Shown: positions 21,152-28,381 of the stretch, piece by piece
Layout of the letters: the number at the start of each line of letters is the position of its first letter
Numbering within the stretch: position 1 is the stretch's first letter
DNA from: a virus
Direction: 5' to 3' (one strand)
Length of the DNA stretch: 31,038 nucleotides
Virus record (IMG/VR): IMGVR_UViG_3300036046_000029
Location: 1 to 31,038 of that record
The notes under the pieces: model-generated
Told to the model about the DNA's origin: nothing
What the model saw: the letters and a program-made list of their open reading frames with translations, nothing else
The model's database searches: none
Made by a program: the position numbers and the translations under genes

Positions 21152-22122
21152 GCCCGGATCCACCGCGTGGCGCGTTCGCGCTGGGCGTCGCGCAGGTCGG
21201 CGATCGACAGGCCGCGATCCTCGGCCACCGCCAGAATCGTCGCCGCCTCGATCAGCTGCTTGCATTCGCGCAGGCCGCCGCTGTCGGGCGTCAGCGCGAT
21301 GTTCTGGAGGTAGCGCCGAATGTCCGGCTGCTCGATCCCCCAGGCGTCACAGAAAGCGGCAACATCCTCGGGCAGCGGGGTGCGCTGTTCGTGCATGTTG
21401 GCGATGCGGCTGAGCAGCCGGGCGAGCTGATCGCGCTTCGGCCCGGTCTTGATCGTCTGGATCAGCTGTTCGTTGCCGAAGATGCAGATGCCGACGCCGG
21501 TGATGTCGTGCCAGTTACGCAGCTGCTCGATCGATTCGAGCGTCAGCCAGTTGCCTTCATCGATCACCAGCAGGCCCTTGCGGCCGCTGATCCGCGTGGT
21601 GACCATCGCGGCCGCATCGGCCTTGGAAAGGTAGCGCGGCTCGACGCCCAGCGCGGCCAGCACCGATTTGGTCATGGCCAGCAGGCTGCCGGTGGCAGGG
21701 CTCATCGTTGCCCGCCAGACCGATGCGGCGCGATCGGCATATTCGTCCATCGTGAAGGTCTTGCCGGTGCCCGGGCCGGTGCCGACGACAGTGATCCGGC
21801 CCGAATGCGCAATCTCCAGCAGGTCCATCATCCGCAGCGAAGTGCGGGTGTCGAAATAGCCCGGGTTGGTGGGCAGCTGCGACTGGCGCATCGTCTGCGC
21901 CTCGACCATCTGGCGGAACTGGAACACCTTGCGGGCCACGTTGCTGCCCCCGTCCCTCGCGCCGTAAGTGCCGGCGGCGAAGGTGGTGATGGTGCCGAGC
22001 GCGATGCCCGATTCCTTCGCCAGCTGGCTCCACGGCATCGGCGGATCGCTGAGCTCGCGGTAGCTGTTGAGCCAGAAGCGCATCTCCTCGACGTCGACCG
22101 GCAGATCCTTCACGTTGATCAT
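21148..22122 (-). CDS. Transposition target ATPase (MuB-like AAA+)
   Basis: This 324-residue protein has an N-terminal HTH (about residues 28-55, WSQLAKESGIALGTITTFAAGTYG, as in MuB). An AAA+ core follows: Walker A GTGPGTGKT (114-122), Walker B GLLVIDEG (183-190), and a sensor segment GVGICIFGNEQ. The C-terminal helical domain contains LTPDSGGLRECKQLIEAATILA, matching MuB's DNA-binding end. MuB binds target DNA with ATP, activates the transposase and gives target immunity. It follows the transposase gene by 28 nt, the canonical A-B order. Confidence 0.95.
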   Translation of the reverse strand: MINVKDLPVDVEEMRFWLNSYRELSDPPMPWSQLAKESGIALGTITTFAAGTYGARDGGSNVARKVFQFRQMVEAQTMRQSQLPTNPGYFDTRTSLRMMDLLEIAHSGRITVVGTGPGTGKTFTMDEYADRAASVWRATMSPATGSLLAMTKSVLAALGVEPRYLSKADAAAMVTTRISGRKGLLVIDEGNWLTLESIEQLRNWHDITGVGICIFGNEQLIQTIKTGPKRDQLARLLSRIANMHEQRTPLPEDVAAFCDAWGIEQPDIRRYLQNIALTPDSGGLRECKQLIEAATILAVAEDRGLSIADLRDAQRERATRWIRA

Positions 22123-22150
22123 GATCCCTTGCTCTCCTGTTGTTGTCGGA

Positions 22151-24118
22151 TCAGTTGTTGGCAGCCGCGATCTTCGCGCGGCCGATGCGCATCCGTTCGA
22201 GCGTGCTCAGCGGCGTGGGCTCGGCGGATGAGGGATTGGTTTCAGGCCGGGGCAGGCCCACTGCGGTGCCGTGCGGCCGCACCGGGCGGACCGCACCGGC
22301 GCGCGGGGACGGCGCGGGCAGGACGCCCGCCTGCAGATCGGCCAACTGATCGGGCGCGATGAGATCGGCAGCGGCGGCCTGCGCCTTGGTTGCCTTCTTG
22401 AAATCGGCGGTGCGCTTGGCCGCTTCCCTGGCCCCGGCGGCATCGTGGAAGCCGGTGTCGGCAATCACATCGGCGGCGGCGATGTAGCGGCCCTCGAAAT
22501 CGTAGACATGCACCTCGGCGTGCAGGTTGTCGGGATCGAAGCGCACCGTCACCCGCTCGCCCCGGCGGCTCGAAAGCTCGGGGTGCCAGTAGCGGTTGCC
22601 ATGCAGCTCGATCTCGCCGGTCTGGCGGTTGATCAGCTTCTGGTCGGCCGCGAGCAGCGCCATCCGCAGCTGCTCCGGCGTGGCCTTGCCGATCGGGCTG
22701 GCGGCGTAGCTTTCGAAGAACACATCATCGAAACTGCGCCCCAGCGCGGTCTGCGTGCGGCGACCCGGGCGGGCGTTGTGCGCGGCGATCTCCTCGTCCA
22801 CCAGCGCCACGAAGCGGTCCCACGCCACCGCCTTGCTGCCGTAGTTCTCGGGCTTCGCCATCGGGCTGTTGCCGGTATAGGCGCCCTCGCACGCGGGATG
22901 CTTGGCGATGGAATCGCACAGATCGCGGAAAGCGCGCTCGATCGGCTTGGACTGGCCGCGGAACGGCATCGCCCAGTGGATCTTCACGCCCAGACCGGTC
23001 AGCAGGCCGGTGGGCTCCTCTGGGCGGATCTTGAAGCGGAAGCGGCTCTTCGCCCCGCCGGTGATCCATTTGGAGGCGAAGGCCCGGCCGTTATCCAGCA
23101 CGCAGGCGGCAGGGATGCCGAAGTTGCGAAAGCAGTCGGCGAAGGCGAGCCGGGTCTGGATCGCGCTTTCCTCGGTCCCGACGCGCCAGGCGAGCAGCTT
23201 GCGGCTGTAGATGTCCTGGATTGCCACCATGATCGGGCGCACCACGCGGCCGTCGGCGGTTTTCACGAAGACATCTAACTTGTGCCCGTCGATATTGACG
23301 CATTCGAGCGCCCGCAGCTCTTCCACCGTGCGGCGCTGCGCGGGGGTCGAGCGGCGCAGCGCCTCTTCGCCCTCGCGCTTCAGGGTCAGCACGGCGGCGG
23401 GATATTCCCGCTCCACCCGCCGCCTGAAGGTGCGCTCGGACGCCATGAAGATGCCGCGCTGCTGCGCCATCCGCTGGACGCGGTAGTAGCAGCTGGTCAG
23501 CGTCGGCGCGCTGGGGCGCAGGTAATCGCTGATGAAGGCCTTCCACAGATCCGAGTGGATTTCGGCCTCGGCCCCGCCGCCCTGGCGGCGCGGGGCAAGC
23601 GCGGGCAGCCAGTCGGTCCGGGGGATGCCCTCGACTGCGCGCAGCCAGTTCCACAAGGTCGATCGGCCGACACCGTGCGTGTCCGAGGCATCGGCCACCG
23701 CGCTGCTGCGGGTTGCGCCGGCTTCGCACAGCAGCTCGATCGCATTGACGATATCGAGGCGACGCTGCGCTTCGGCCTTTACCTTGGCGCTCTGCTTGTC
23801 GAACCAGCCCCAGGCGGTGGTCTGTTCGGCCACCGCGATCGGGCGCAGCCGGATTTCGTCGGATTGCGCCAGCGCGATGCGTGCCTCGCCGGGCAGCAGG
23901 CTGCAGTGGAATTCCACCCCGCCGCCCCGCCCGGCGCGCTGGCGCACCAGCGGGCGATTGTCGCGGCCCAGGCGCGAGGCCCAGCGTTCGGTTGCGGCGC
24001 GGCGATTGATCGAGCGCTTGTCGCCCGGCAGCCCGGGCAGGCCGAGCGTCTCCAGCTCACTGGCGGTGAACCAGGCGTCATCTTCGAACGGCACCTGATG
24101 CGCTGCGAGTACGCTCAT
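22151..24118 (-). CDS. Phage transposase, MuA-like DDE recombinase
   Basis: This 655-residue protein has an N-terminal winged-helix domain (DAWFTASELETLGLPGLPGDKRSINRRAATERW, about 14-47), like the MuA enhancer-binding or end-binding Mu_DNA_bind fold. End-recognition HTH segments follow (about 118-160). The catalytic core has D277 (VNIDGHKLDVFVK), D342 (CVLDNGRAFASKW) and E394 (FRGQSKPIERAFRDL), matching the spacing of MuA D269/D336/E392. C-terminal domains IIIA/B have the beta-barrel RYWHPELSSRRGERVTVRFDP and a basic tail. It would nick and join the phage ends during integration and replicative transposition. Confidence 0.96.
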   Translation of the reverse strand: MSVLAAHQVPFEDDAWFTASELETLGLPGLPGDKRSINRRAATERWASRLGRDNRPLVRQRAGRGGGVEFHCSLLPGEARIALAQSDEIRLRPIAVAEQTTAWGWFDKQSAKVKAEAQRRLDIVNAIELLCEAGATRSSAVADASDTHGVGRSTLWNWLRAVEGIPRTDWLPALAPRRQGGGAEAEIHSDLWKAFISDYLRPSAPTLTSCYYRVQRMAQQRGIFMASERTFRRRVEREYPAAVLTLKREGEEALRRSTPAQRRTVEELRALECVNIDGHKLDVFVKTADGRVVRPIMVAIQDIYSRKLLAWRVGTEESAIQTRLAFADCFRNFGIPAACVLDNGRAFASKWITGGAKSRFRFKIRPEEPTGLLTGLGVKIHWAMPFRGQSKPIERAFRDLCDSIAKHPACEGAYTGNSPMAKPENYGSKAVAWDRFVALVDEEIAAHNARPGRRTQTALGRSFDDVFFESYAASPIGKATPEQLRMALLAADQKLINRQTGEIELHGNRYWHPELSSRRGERVTVRFDPDNLHAEVHVYDFEGRYIAAADVIADTGFHDAAGAREAAKRTADFKKATKAQAAAADLIAPDQLADLQAGVLPAPSPRAGAVRPVRPHGTAVGLPRPETNPSSAEPTPLSTLERMRIGRAKIAAANN

Positions 24119-24573
24119 TGTTCACAACCTTCACGGATCGGGGTTGCTTCGTTGCGCAGGCGGCGCTGCTCGTCCTTCAACTGGCTCATTAGTGTCTCGA
24201 TCTGGCCGAGGCGCGCGGTCTTGACCTCGTCGCCGACCAGCAGGGCCGCGCCGAGCTTGCGCATGATCGGATCGAGCAGGTCCTGCCGGTCGGTCACCAC
24301 CAGCAGCGCGAACAGGCGCGAGGCGGGCACCTTGTGATCGGGTCGCGCACCGCTCGAATAGGCATCGAGCATGGCCTTGCTGACCGTGTCGTCGAGCAGC
24401 ACGCTCATCTCCGCCGCGATCACCTCGCGCGGGCGCGGATCGCTGGCAAGCACGCGGCCGACCAGCTCGGCAATCTGCCGTTCGAGGCCCGCCAGCTCGG
24501 CCACGCCCTTGGAAGGCGCGGGCGCTGCGAAGTCGAAGGGCAGCTGGCCCGGATGAGGCTTAGCCTTGGGCAT
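24115..24573 (-). CDS. Early-operon protein, 152 residues, unknown
   Basis: MPKAKPHPGQLPFDFAAPAPSKGVAELAGLERQIAELVGRVLASDPRPREVIAAEMSVLLDD is the N-terminus; the central part (VSKAMLDAYSSGARPDHKVPASRLFALLVVTDRQDLLDPIMRKLG) is helical, followed by a C-terminal coiled coil (LGQIETLMSQLKDEQRRLRNE). The stop shares ATGA with the transposase start. Proteins of this type regularly precede transposase genes in alphaproteobacterial Mu-like phages, but no function is known to me. The 'LPFDF' start resembles short sliding-clamp-like motifs; this is only a remark. Confidence 0.7.
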   Translation of the reverse strand: MPKAKPHPGQLPFDFAAPAPSKGVAELAGLERQIAELVGRVLASDPRPREVIAAEMSVLLDDTVSKAMLDAYSSGARPDHKVPASRLFALLVVTDRQDLLDPIMRKLGAALLVGDEVKTARLGQIETLMSQLKDEQRRLRNEATPIREGCEQ

Positions 24574-24574
24574 T

Positions 24575-24868
24575 CTAGTCGCCTACCGCTTCGCTGCTTG
24601 AGGCCGGGGCCTCCGCGTCGTCGAACAGGGGATCGCGGCGCAGATCGAGCCGTCGGGTGCAGAAATCGCGCGGCAGGATCGTGATCACGTGGTTCTTGTC
24701 CAGCACCACCCGCTGCCCGCCCGGCAGGCGCACGAAGCGCGCGCCGAACTCGATCGCGATGCGAATCGCCGGGATATCCAGCGCCAGCCAGATCGCGGCG
24801 GCCGGCACATCGGCCACCCGCTCGCGGTAACGCTGGATCGCGTGCCAGGTGAGGAAGATTTCAGTCAC
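24575..24868 (-). CDS. Early-operon protein, 97 residues, unknown
   Basis: The frame starts at GTG 24868 (VTEIFLTWHAIQRYRERVADV), 10 nt after the preceding stop. The core is IRIAIEFGARFVRLPGGQRVVLDKNHVITILPRDF: a helix with 'HAIQRYRERV' followed by beta strands, loosely like small RelE/DUF4258-type folds, but I cannot assign it. The C-terminus (ASSSEAVGD) is encoded by copy 4 of the dispersed hairpin element, so the element has become coding sequence here. Confidence 0.62.
   Translation of the reverse strand: MTEIFLTWHAIQRYRERVADVPAAAIWLALDIPAIRIAIEFGARFVRLPGGQRVVLDKNHVITILPRDFCTRRLDLRRDPLFDDAEAPASSSEAVGD
24581..24604. repeat. Dispersed hairpin element, copy 4
   Basis: GCCT and AGGC arms flank ACCGCTTCGCTGCTTG, the reverse-oriented core with one change from copies 1 and 3. 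It lies across the 3' end of a small early gene and supplies its last codons apart from the stop. Confidence 0.72.
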
Positions 24869-24878
24869 CTGCCCGCTC

Positions 24879-25325
24879 TCAGTCTTCGACCGCCAGCATC
24901 GCATCGGTGGCGGCAAACACCACGTGCATGGGCCGACCATCGACAGGCCGGATCGCCTCGAGGTTCTTGCGGTCGAACGGCTCGAACTCCATTGAAAACA
25001 GGCCGTCCGCCGTGTCCTCGTTGATGGTGAGCGAATAGCTGCCCTTCTTCGCCTTATTTGCGGCGAACTTGCCGCTGGTGTTGTCGACCAAGATCTTGAT
25101 CTTGCCCGCATCATTGCCAGTGCCGAACAGCAGGCGGACGTTGTGATTGTCCTGGTGAAGCGACAGCTTGCGGGCGAGGCCCGATCCGATGACGATCCGG
25201 ATAAAGCGGATGGTGCGCCCAGCCTTCTTGAGGTTGATCACCCGCGGCGACACCCGGACGCCGTCGATCGGGATGGGGTTGGCGGCAGCGGTCGGCTTGA
25301 TGCAGTCGATGTTCTCAAAGGCCAT
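24879..25325 (-). CDS. Early-operon protein, 148 residues, unknown
   Basis: MAFENIDCIKPTAAANPIPIDGVRVSPRVINLKKAGRTIRFIRIVIGSGLARKLSLHQDNHNVRLLFGTGNDAGKIKI is a beta-rich N-terminal domain; residues about 85-148 continue KKGSYSLTINEDTADGLFSMEFEPFDRKNLEAIRPVDGRP. It may be a small beta-sandwich or OB-like fold. No named family is recognised. It has normal high-GC coding statistics. Confidence 0.65.
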   Translation of the reverse strand: MAFENIDCIKPTAAANPIPIDGVRVSPRVINLKKAGRTIRFIRIVIGSGLARKLSLHQDNHNVRLLFGTGNDAGKIKILVDNTSGKFAANKAKKGSYSLTINEDTADGLFSMEFEPFDRKNLEAIRPVDGRPMHVVFAATDAMLAVED

Positions 25326-25336
25326 GATCGTTCTCC

Positions 25337-25588
25337 TCAGTTCCTCATCATCCAGCGGGCGTCGAAGTCGTCGAAGGTCGGCGCGGGCTGCTCCTCAGGC
25401 CGCAGGCTGAGCGGCTGCAGGGCCGAGCGCAGGCCGCGGCGGGCCATCTTCGCACGGTGCGCCTCGCGCGCCTCGGCCGCCTTCATCCGCGCCTCGGCCT
25501 CGATCGGCGTGACGCCCAGCTCCATCGCCAGCAGCATCACCTTGCGATGGTGGCGGTAGTATTCGGCCTTGCTGGCAAAACGGGGCAT
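25337..25588 (-). CDS. Small early protein, 83 residues
   Basis: The start ATG 25588 has an AGGAGG sequence 8 nt upstream. MPRFASKAEYYRHHRKVMLLAMELGVTPIEAEARMKAAEAREAHRAKMARRG is basic and helical. It overlaps the neighbouring HTH gene's reading frame in another register by 194 nt; since its own ribosome-binding site and composition are good, this frame is the better one for the overlap. Confidence 0.65.
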   Translation of the reverse strand: MPRFASKAEYYRHHRKVMLLAMELGVTPIEAEARMKAAEAREAHRAKMARRGLRSALQPLSLRPEEQPAPTFDDFDARWMMRN

Positions 25589-25811
25589 CAGCGGTGTCCT
25601 CCTCAGCCTGCAGGCGCGCGAGCAGCCGCCGCGAGCCGCGCTTCACCAGCGCCTCGCGGTGGCGATCGTGCGCCGGATTTTCGTCGAAGGTGGAGATGAT
25701 CGCCTGCGCCCGGGCGACCGAGATTCCGAACTCGGCGGCGATATCGGCCTCAGGCCAGCCAAGATCGAAGCGCGCCATCACTGCCTGTTCACCGGGGGTC
25801 AGGTTGGACAT
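25395..25811 (-). CDS. HTH protein with overrunning 3' frame
   Basis: The first ~80 residues are a credible HTH protein: MSNLTPGEQAVMARFDLGWPEADIAAEFGISVARAQAIISTFDENPAHDRHREALVKRGSRRLLARLQAEE. The frame then runs another ~57 residues over the downstream gene, giving Gly/Arg/Pro-rich shadow sequence. A TGA in the third frame lies right at the next gene's start (CTGATG), so the natural protein may have ended near 25587 and the present 3' end may be a frame slip or sequence error. It is transcribed as part of a run of small DNA-binding genes. Confidence 0.6.
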   Translation of the reverse strand: MSNLTPGEQAVMARFDLGWPEADIAAEFGISVARAQAIISTFDENPAHDRHREALVKRGSRRLLARLQAEEDTADAPFCQQGRILPPPSQGDAAGDGAGRHADRGRGADEGGRGARGAPCEDGPPRPALGPAAAQPAA

Positions 25812-26032
25812 CAGCGGTGCCCTCCCGCCTGCCGCACCAGCTCGCCGAGGCGGGTGGTCTGGGTGCGAACGGCATCCTCGGCCCTCGCGTCCTGGGCGAG
25901 GTTGACATGGAACCGCTGCACGATGTTGGACACCGTCTCGCGCCGGAAGCCGGTGGCCCGGGTGATCTGGTCGATGGTTTCGCCGCGATCGTGCCGGTCA
26001 AGCACCGCCGCCTCGGTTGGATAGAGGCCCAT
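25811..26032 (-). CDS. Small HTH protein, 73 residues
   Basis: MGLYPTEAAVLDRHDRGETIDQITRATGFRRETVSNIVQRFHVNLAQDARAEDAVRTQTTRLGELVRQAGGHR carries a recognisable helix-turn-helix (EAAVLDRHDRGETIDQITRATGFRRETVSNIVQRF). The start is the ATG 26032 and the stop forms TGATG with the next HTH gene. It shares the general design of its downstream neighbour. Probably DNA-binding and regulatory. Confidence 0.72.
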   Translation of the reverse strand: MGLYPTEAAVLDRHDRGETIDQITRATGFRRETVSNIVQRFHVNLAQDARAEDAVRTQTTRLGELVRQAGGHR

Positions 26033-26036
26033 CAGT

Positions 26037-26315
26037 CTAGCCCTCAATCCGCACGAAGTGCAGCGGCTCACCATCGGGGGCGCGCGGAATTGCGATAGGT
26101 GCCAGCACATCGATGCCACGGCTGACATTGGGGGTGACGCGGATCGCGCCGCGTTCCTCAAGGCTGCGGACCAGCCAGTCAGCGGTGAAGGCGGTCTGGC
26201 CCTTCAGGCCCAGGCCATCGGCGATCTCGCGCAGCGTCGGCGCGACGCCGAGGCTTTCCTTGAACCCGGCGATAAAGCGCAGGGCCTCCTGCTGGCGGGC
26301 GGTCAGGGTCATCAT
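26037..26315 (-). CDS. LexA-like winged-helix protein A
   Basis: This 92-residue protein reads MMTLTARQQEALRFIAGFKESLGVAPTLREIADGLGLKG... with LVRSLEERGAIRV, the LexA N-terminal DNA-binding pattern ('lT.rQ...l.fI.......g..Pt.rEia..lGl'). It lacks any peptidase domain. C-terminal IPRAPDGEPLHFVRIEG matches the tandem neighbour (IPRGPDGEPLYFVRAGG), so the two are paralogues. It would bind DNA as a small regulator. Confidence 0.8.
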   Translation of the reverse strand: MMTLTARQQEALRFIAGFKESLGVAPTLREIADGLGLKGQTAFTADWLVRSLEERGAIRVTPNVSRGIDVLAPIAIPRAPDGEPLHFVRIEG

Positions 26316-26593
26316 GCCGCCAGCCCTCCGGCGCGCACGAAATACAGCGGCTCGCCATCCGGTCCGCGCGGGATCGGCAGCTGGGTCAGCACCCGGATTG
26401 ATCGCTCGCGCCGGGGTAGGCGACGCACGTGCCCGCCCTTCTCTAGCTGCTCGATCAGCCGGTGAACCGAATGCTTGCTGCCAAGCCCCAGGCCGTCGCC
26501 AATCTCGCGATAGCTCGGGCCATGGCCGTGCACCTGCAAAAAGCCGATGATGAAACGCAGCGCGTCCTGCTGGCGGGCGGGGATCGTCGTCAC
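26312..26593 (-). CDS. LexA-like winged-helix protein B (tandem paralogue)
   Basis: This 93-residue product starts at GTG 26593 (VTTIPARQQDALRFIIGFLQVHGHGPSYREIGDGLGLGSKHSVHRLIEQLEKGGHV), overlapping the upstream stop (GTGA), with a GGGGG-rich ribosome-binding region. Aligned with the next gene it keeps RQQ-ALRFI-GF, REI-DGLGL, and IPR-PDGEPL-FVR. ATGA links it to the paralogue. Basic residues (RRLPRRERSIRV) suggest DNA contact in the wing. Confidence 0.8.
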   Translation of the reverse strand: MTTIPARQQDALRFIIGFLQVHGHGPSYREIGDGLGLGSKHSVHRLIEQLEKGGHVRRLPRRERSIRVLTQLPIPRGPDGEPLYFVRAGGLAA

Positions 26594-26694
26594 TGAACAA
26601 TCCCCCACAGGATCATCACCCACCAGATCACTCCGGGCGCAATGATGGCGACAACCATCAGCGCGAGTGCGCAGTCGATCAACGTGTCCCGCAT
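26590..26694 (-). CDS. 34-residue membrane peptide
   Basis: MRDTLIDCALALMVVAIIAPGVIWWVMILWGIVQ is almost entirely one or two hydrophobic segments. The stop shares GTGA with the downstream winged-helix gene and its start lies inside the last 16 nt of the methyltransferase. Coupled organisation supports expression; function unknown. Confidence 0.5.
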   Translation of the reverse strand: MRDTLIDCALALMVVAIIAPGVIWWVMILWGIVQ

Positions 26695-27377
26695 GACGGG
26701 GCCTCCTCAAGTGACAGGATTTCGGAATTGCGGGCCAGCGGCGGCAGCCAGATCGTGCGCGTCTGGCCGCGCGGGGTCGGGCACTTCACGTCCCACACGA
26801 TCCAGCAGTAATCGATCATGCCCCCGCGAAAGGCCCGCTTGCCCATCGCATCGATCAGGTCGCCCGGCGGCATCGAGGGACGCTGGCACAGGTGCAGCAC
26901 CGCCTGCGGCGGATGATCGCTGAACAGCTGGTAACGCGCCTGCGCAGCGAGCCACTTGCTCGGCACAAGGGTGCAGACCCGAAGCGAGGTGAGGGTCAGC
27001 GCGTGGCGGACGAAGGCCTCAAGGATGCCTTTCCGGTAGCTATAGGGCGGGTTGAAGATCAGGCTGCAGGGAACCGGCGCGGCCTTGGTTTCGAGGAAGT
27101 CGCGCTGGTTGAAGATCATCGGCGCGCCGCCACCGAAATTCTGGTAGGCGACGTTCTCGACGAGGTCCGATCCGTAGGTGATGAAGTTCCGGTCGTGCGC
27201 GGCGAGCAGGGTGTTGCCCATCCCGCAGCACGGATCCCAGATACACAAGTCCCACGCGCGCTCAGCTGCGAAGTCCTCGAGCGCGAGCGCGAGCTGCTCG
27301 GCGCACCAGAACTCGTCAACATACCAGTCGAGCGGGTGGCGCTTCGAATGCCGGCCGGATGAGATTTCGCCCCTCAC
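26679..27377 (-). CDS. DNA adenine (N6) methyltransferase-like protein
   Basis: This 232-residue protein starts at GTG 27377 (GTGA overlap with the upstream stop); the longer in-frame extension reads into the upstream gene and is not coding. Motif I is WDPCCGMGNTLLAA (47-60, SAM binding) and motif IV FNPPYSY (108-114, NPPY of N6-adenine/N4-cytosine enzymes). HSKRHPLDWYVDEFWCAEQLALALEDF precedes motif I, a beta-class feature. There is no restriction partner nearby, so it is an orphan. It may protect phage DNA or alter gene control. No separate target recognition domain is obvious, and the catalytic assignment comes from motifs only. Confidence 0.82.
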   Translation of the reverse strand: MRGEISSGRHSKRHPLDWYVDEFWCAEQLALALEDFAAERAWDLCIWDPCCGMGNTLLAAHDRNFITYGSDLVENVAYQNFGGGAPMIFNQRDFLETKAAPVPCSLIFNPPYSYRKGILEAFVRHALTLTSLRVCTLVPSKWLAAQARYQLFSDHPPQAVLHLCQRPSMPPGDLIDAMGKRAFRGGMIDYCWIVWDVKCPTPRGQTRTIWLPPLARNSEILSLEEAPSCGTR

Positions 27378-28381
27378 TCGCCCAGCTCCTCGTTGAGCCG
27401 GTCGCGCAGCGCGCGCTTCATCTCGGGCGTGAGCATCGAGGCGAGTTTCGGGACGAACTGCCGCTTCTGGTCGAGGCTGAGCCGCGACCACGCGCCGGTG
27501 ATCGCGTTGTAGTGCTTCTGGTGCGCCAACGGCGTGGCGAGCGGCACCGCCGCCCCGACGCCGACCGCGATCTTCGCGTCCTCGACCCCGATCTCGTGAT
27601 CGGCGAGCAGCGCCTCGATCACCTTGCGGCGGATGCCCTCATCCTTGAGGTCGCAGATAGCCTTTAGCTGGCTGCCGTTGTTCCCCGCGACCGGGTGCTT
27701 CGCGAGCGCCTCTGCAAGGTCGGGGAACGGCTCGATGACAAGGCGCGAAAGTGCCAGATCACGGTGGATCGTGCGGCGCGACATATCGAGCGCTTCGCCG
27801 ACCGATTCCTCCCACCCGTATGCTTGTGCCATCGTGGCACAAGCATCTTCGGTCTCTTCCCTTAGAGCCGCCTCAGCGGTCTCTTCGAAGTGCTTCACGC
27901 GGTCCCAGCGAGCCTTCGCGCCGCGCTGGTATTGGTCGAGGTTGCCGTGCGCCCGCGCGATCCGCTCCTGCGCGGCGGTCACCAGTGCGGCGGTGAACTT
28001 GGCGCGCTCGATCAGCCCCAGCGGGCGACGGTGGCGATTCTCCGAGGCCTCCAGATCGGCGAGGTCTTCGGGCTTGCCCTTCACCTCGATCGCGAAGACC
28101 GTGATGCATTCATAGGTCGCGCCCATCAGGCGGTGCATGCCGGTGACAAGCCGCCAAGGCTTCTTGCCCTCGGCAACAACAGCCTCGATCGACTTGCTCG
28201 GCAGGTTGCGCGCCACCTTGATCGGGTCGCGCTGGCCATCGACGGCCATCAGACGGCCAAGCGCCGCAGCCTTGTCCTCGTGCAGGAAACCGATCCGGTT
28301 GGGGATCAAAACGTCGGTGGGCGAAAGCTCCAGCACGGCGGCGCTGGTCAGCAGCGGGCGCCCGTTCGAACCAGCGTTCAT
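27374..28381 (-). CDS. ParB-like nuclease-domain/HTH protein
   Basis: This 335-residue protein has an N-terminal ParB/sulfiredoxin-type domain: LSPTDVLIPNRIGFLHEDKAAALGRLMAVDGQRDPIKV, then WRLVTGMHRLMGATYECITVFAIEVKG and ENRHRRPLGLIERAKFTAAL, the equivalents of ParB boxes 1-3 ('GxxRxxA', 'ENxxR..l.P.E'). A central HTH follows (GWEESVGEALDMSRRTIHRDLALSRL). The C-terminal domain is a mixed helical region (AITGAWSRLSLDQKRQFVPKLASMLTPEMKRALRDRLNEEL). No partner ParA was seen in the window. Proteins of this kind head early operons of some alphaproteobacterial Mu-like phages. The start is the ATG 28381 with a GGGGGTG upstream; a longer start at 28396 exists. Confidence 0.82.
   Translation of the reverse strand: MNAGSNGRPLLTSAAVLELSPTDVLIPNRIGFLHEDKAAALGRLMAVDGQRDPIKVARNLPSKSIEAVVAEGKKPWRLVTGMHRLMGATYECITVFAIEVKGKPEDLADLEASENRHRRPLGLIERAKFTAALVTAAQERIARAHGNLDQYQRGAKARWDRVKHFEETAEAALREETEDACATMAQAYGWEESVGEALDMSRRTIHRDLALSRLVIEPFPDLAEALAKHPVAGNNGSQLKAICDLKDEGIRRKVIEALLADHEIGVEDAKIAVGVGAAVPLATPLAHQKHYNAITGAWSRLSLDQKRQFVPKLASMLTPEMKRALRDRLNEELGE

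Noticed and set aside
21304-21330. Third TGTCCGG dyad
   Set aside because: TGTCCGG near 21321 lies inside the MuB-like gene with no matching left arm; single half-sites near 735 and 18433 were likewise rejected.
23282-24337. Plus-strand open frame opposite the transposase N-terminal region
   Set aside because: The minus frame carries the transposase DDE motifs and conserved N-terminal domains; the plus frame is compositionally a shadow.
27374-28381. Plasmid partition locus
   Set aside because: The ParB-like protein has no ParA partner or parS-like repeats visible, and lies within a phage early operon.
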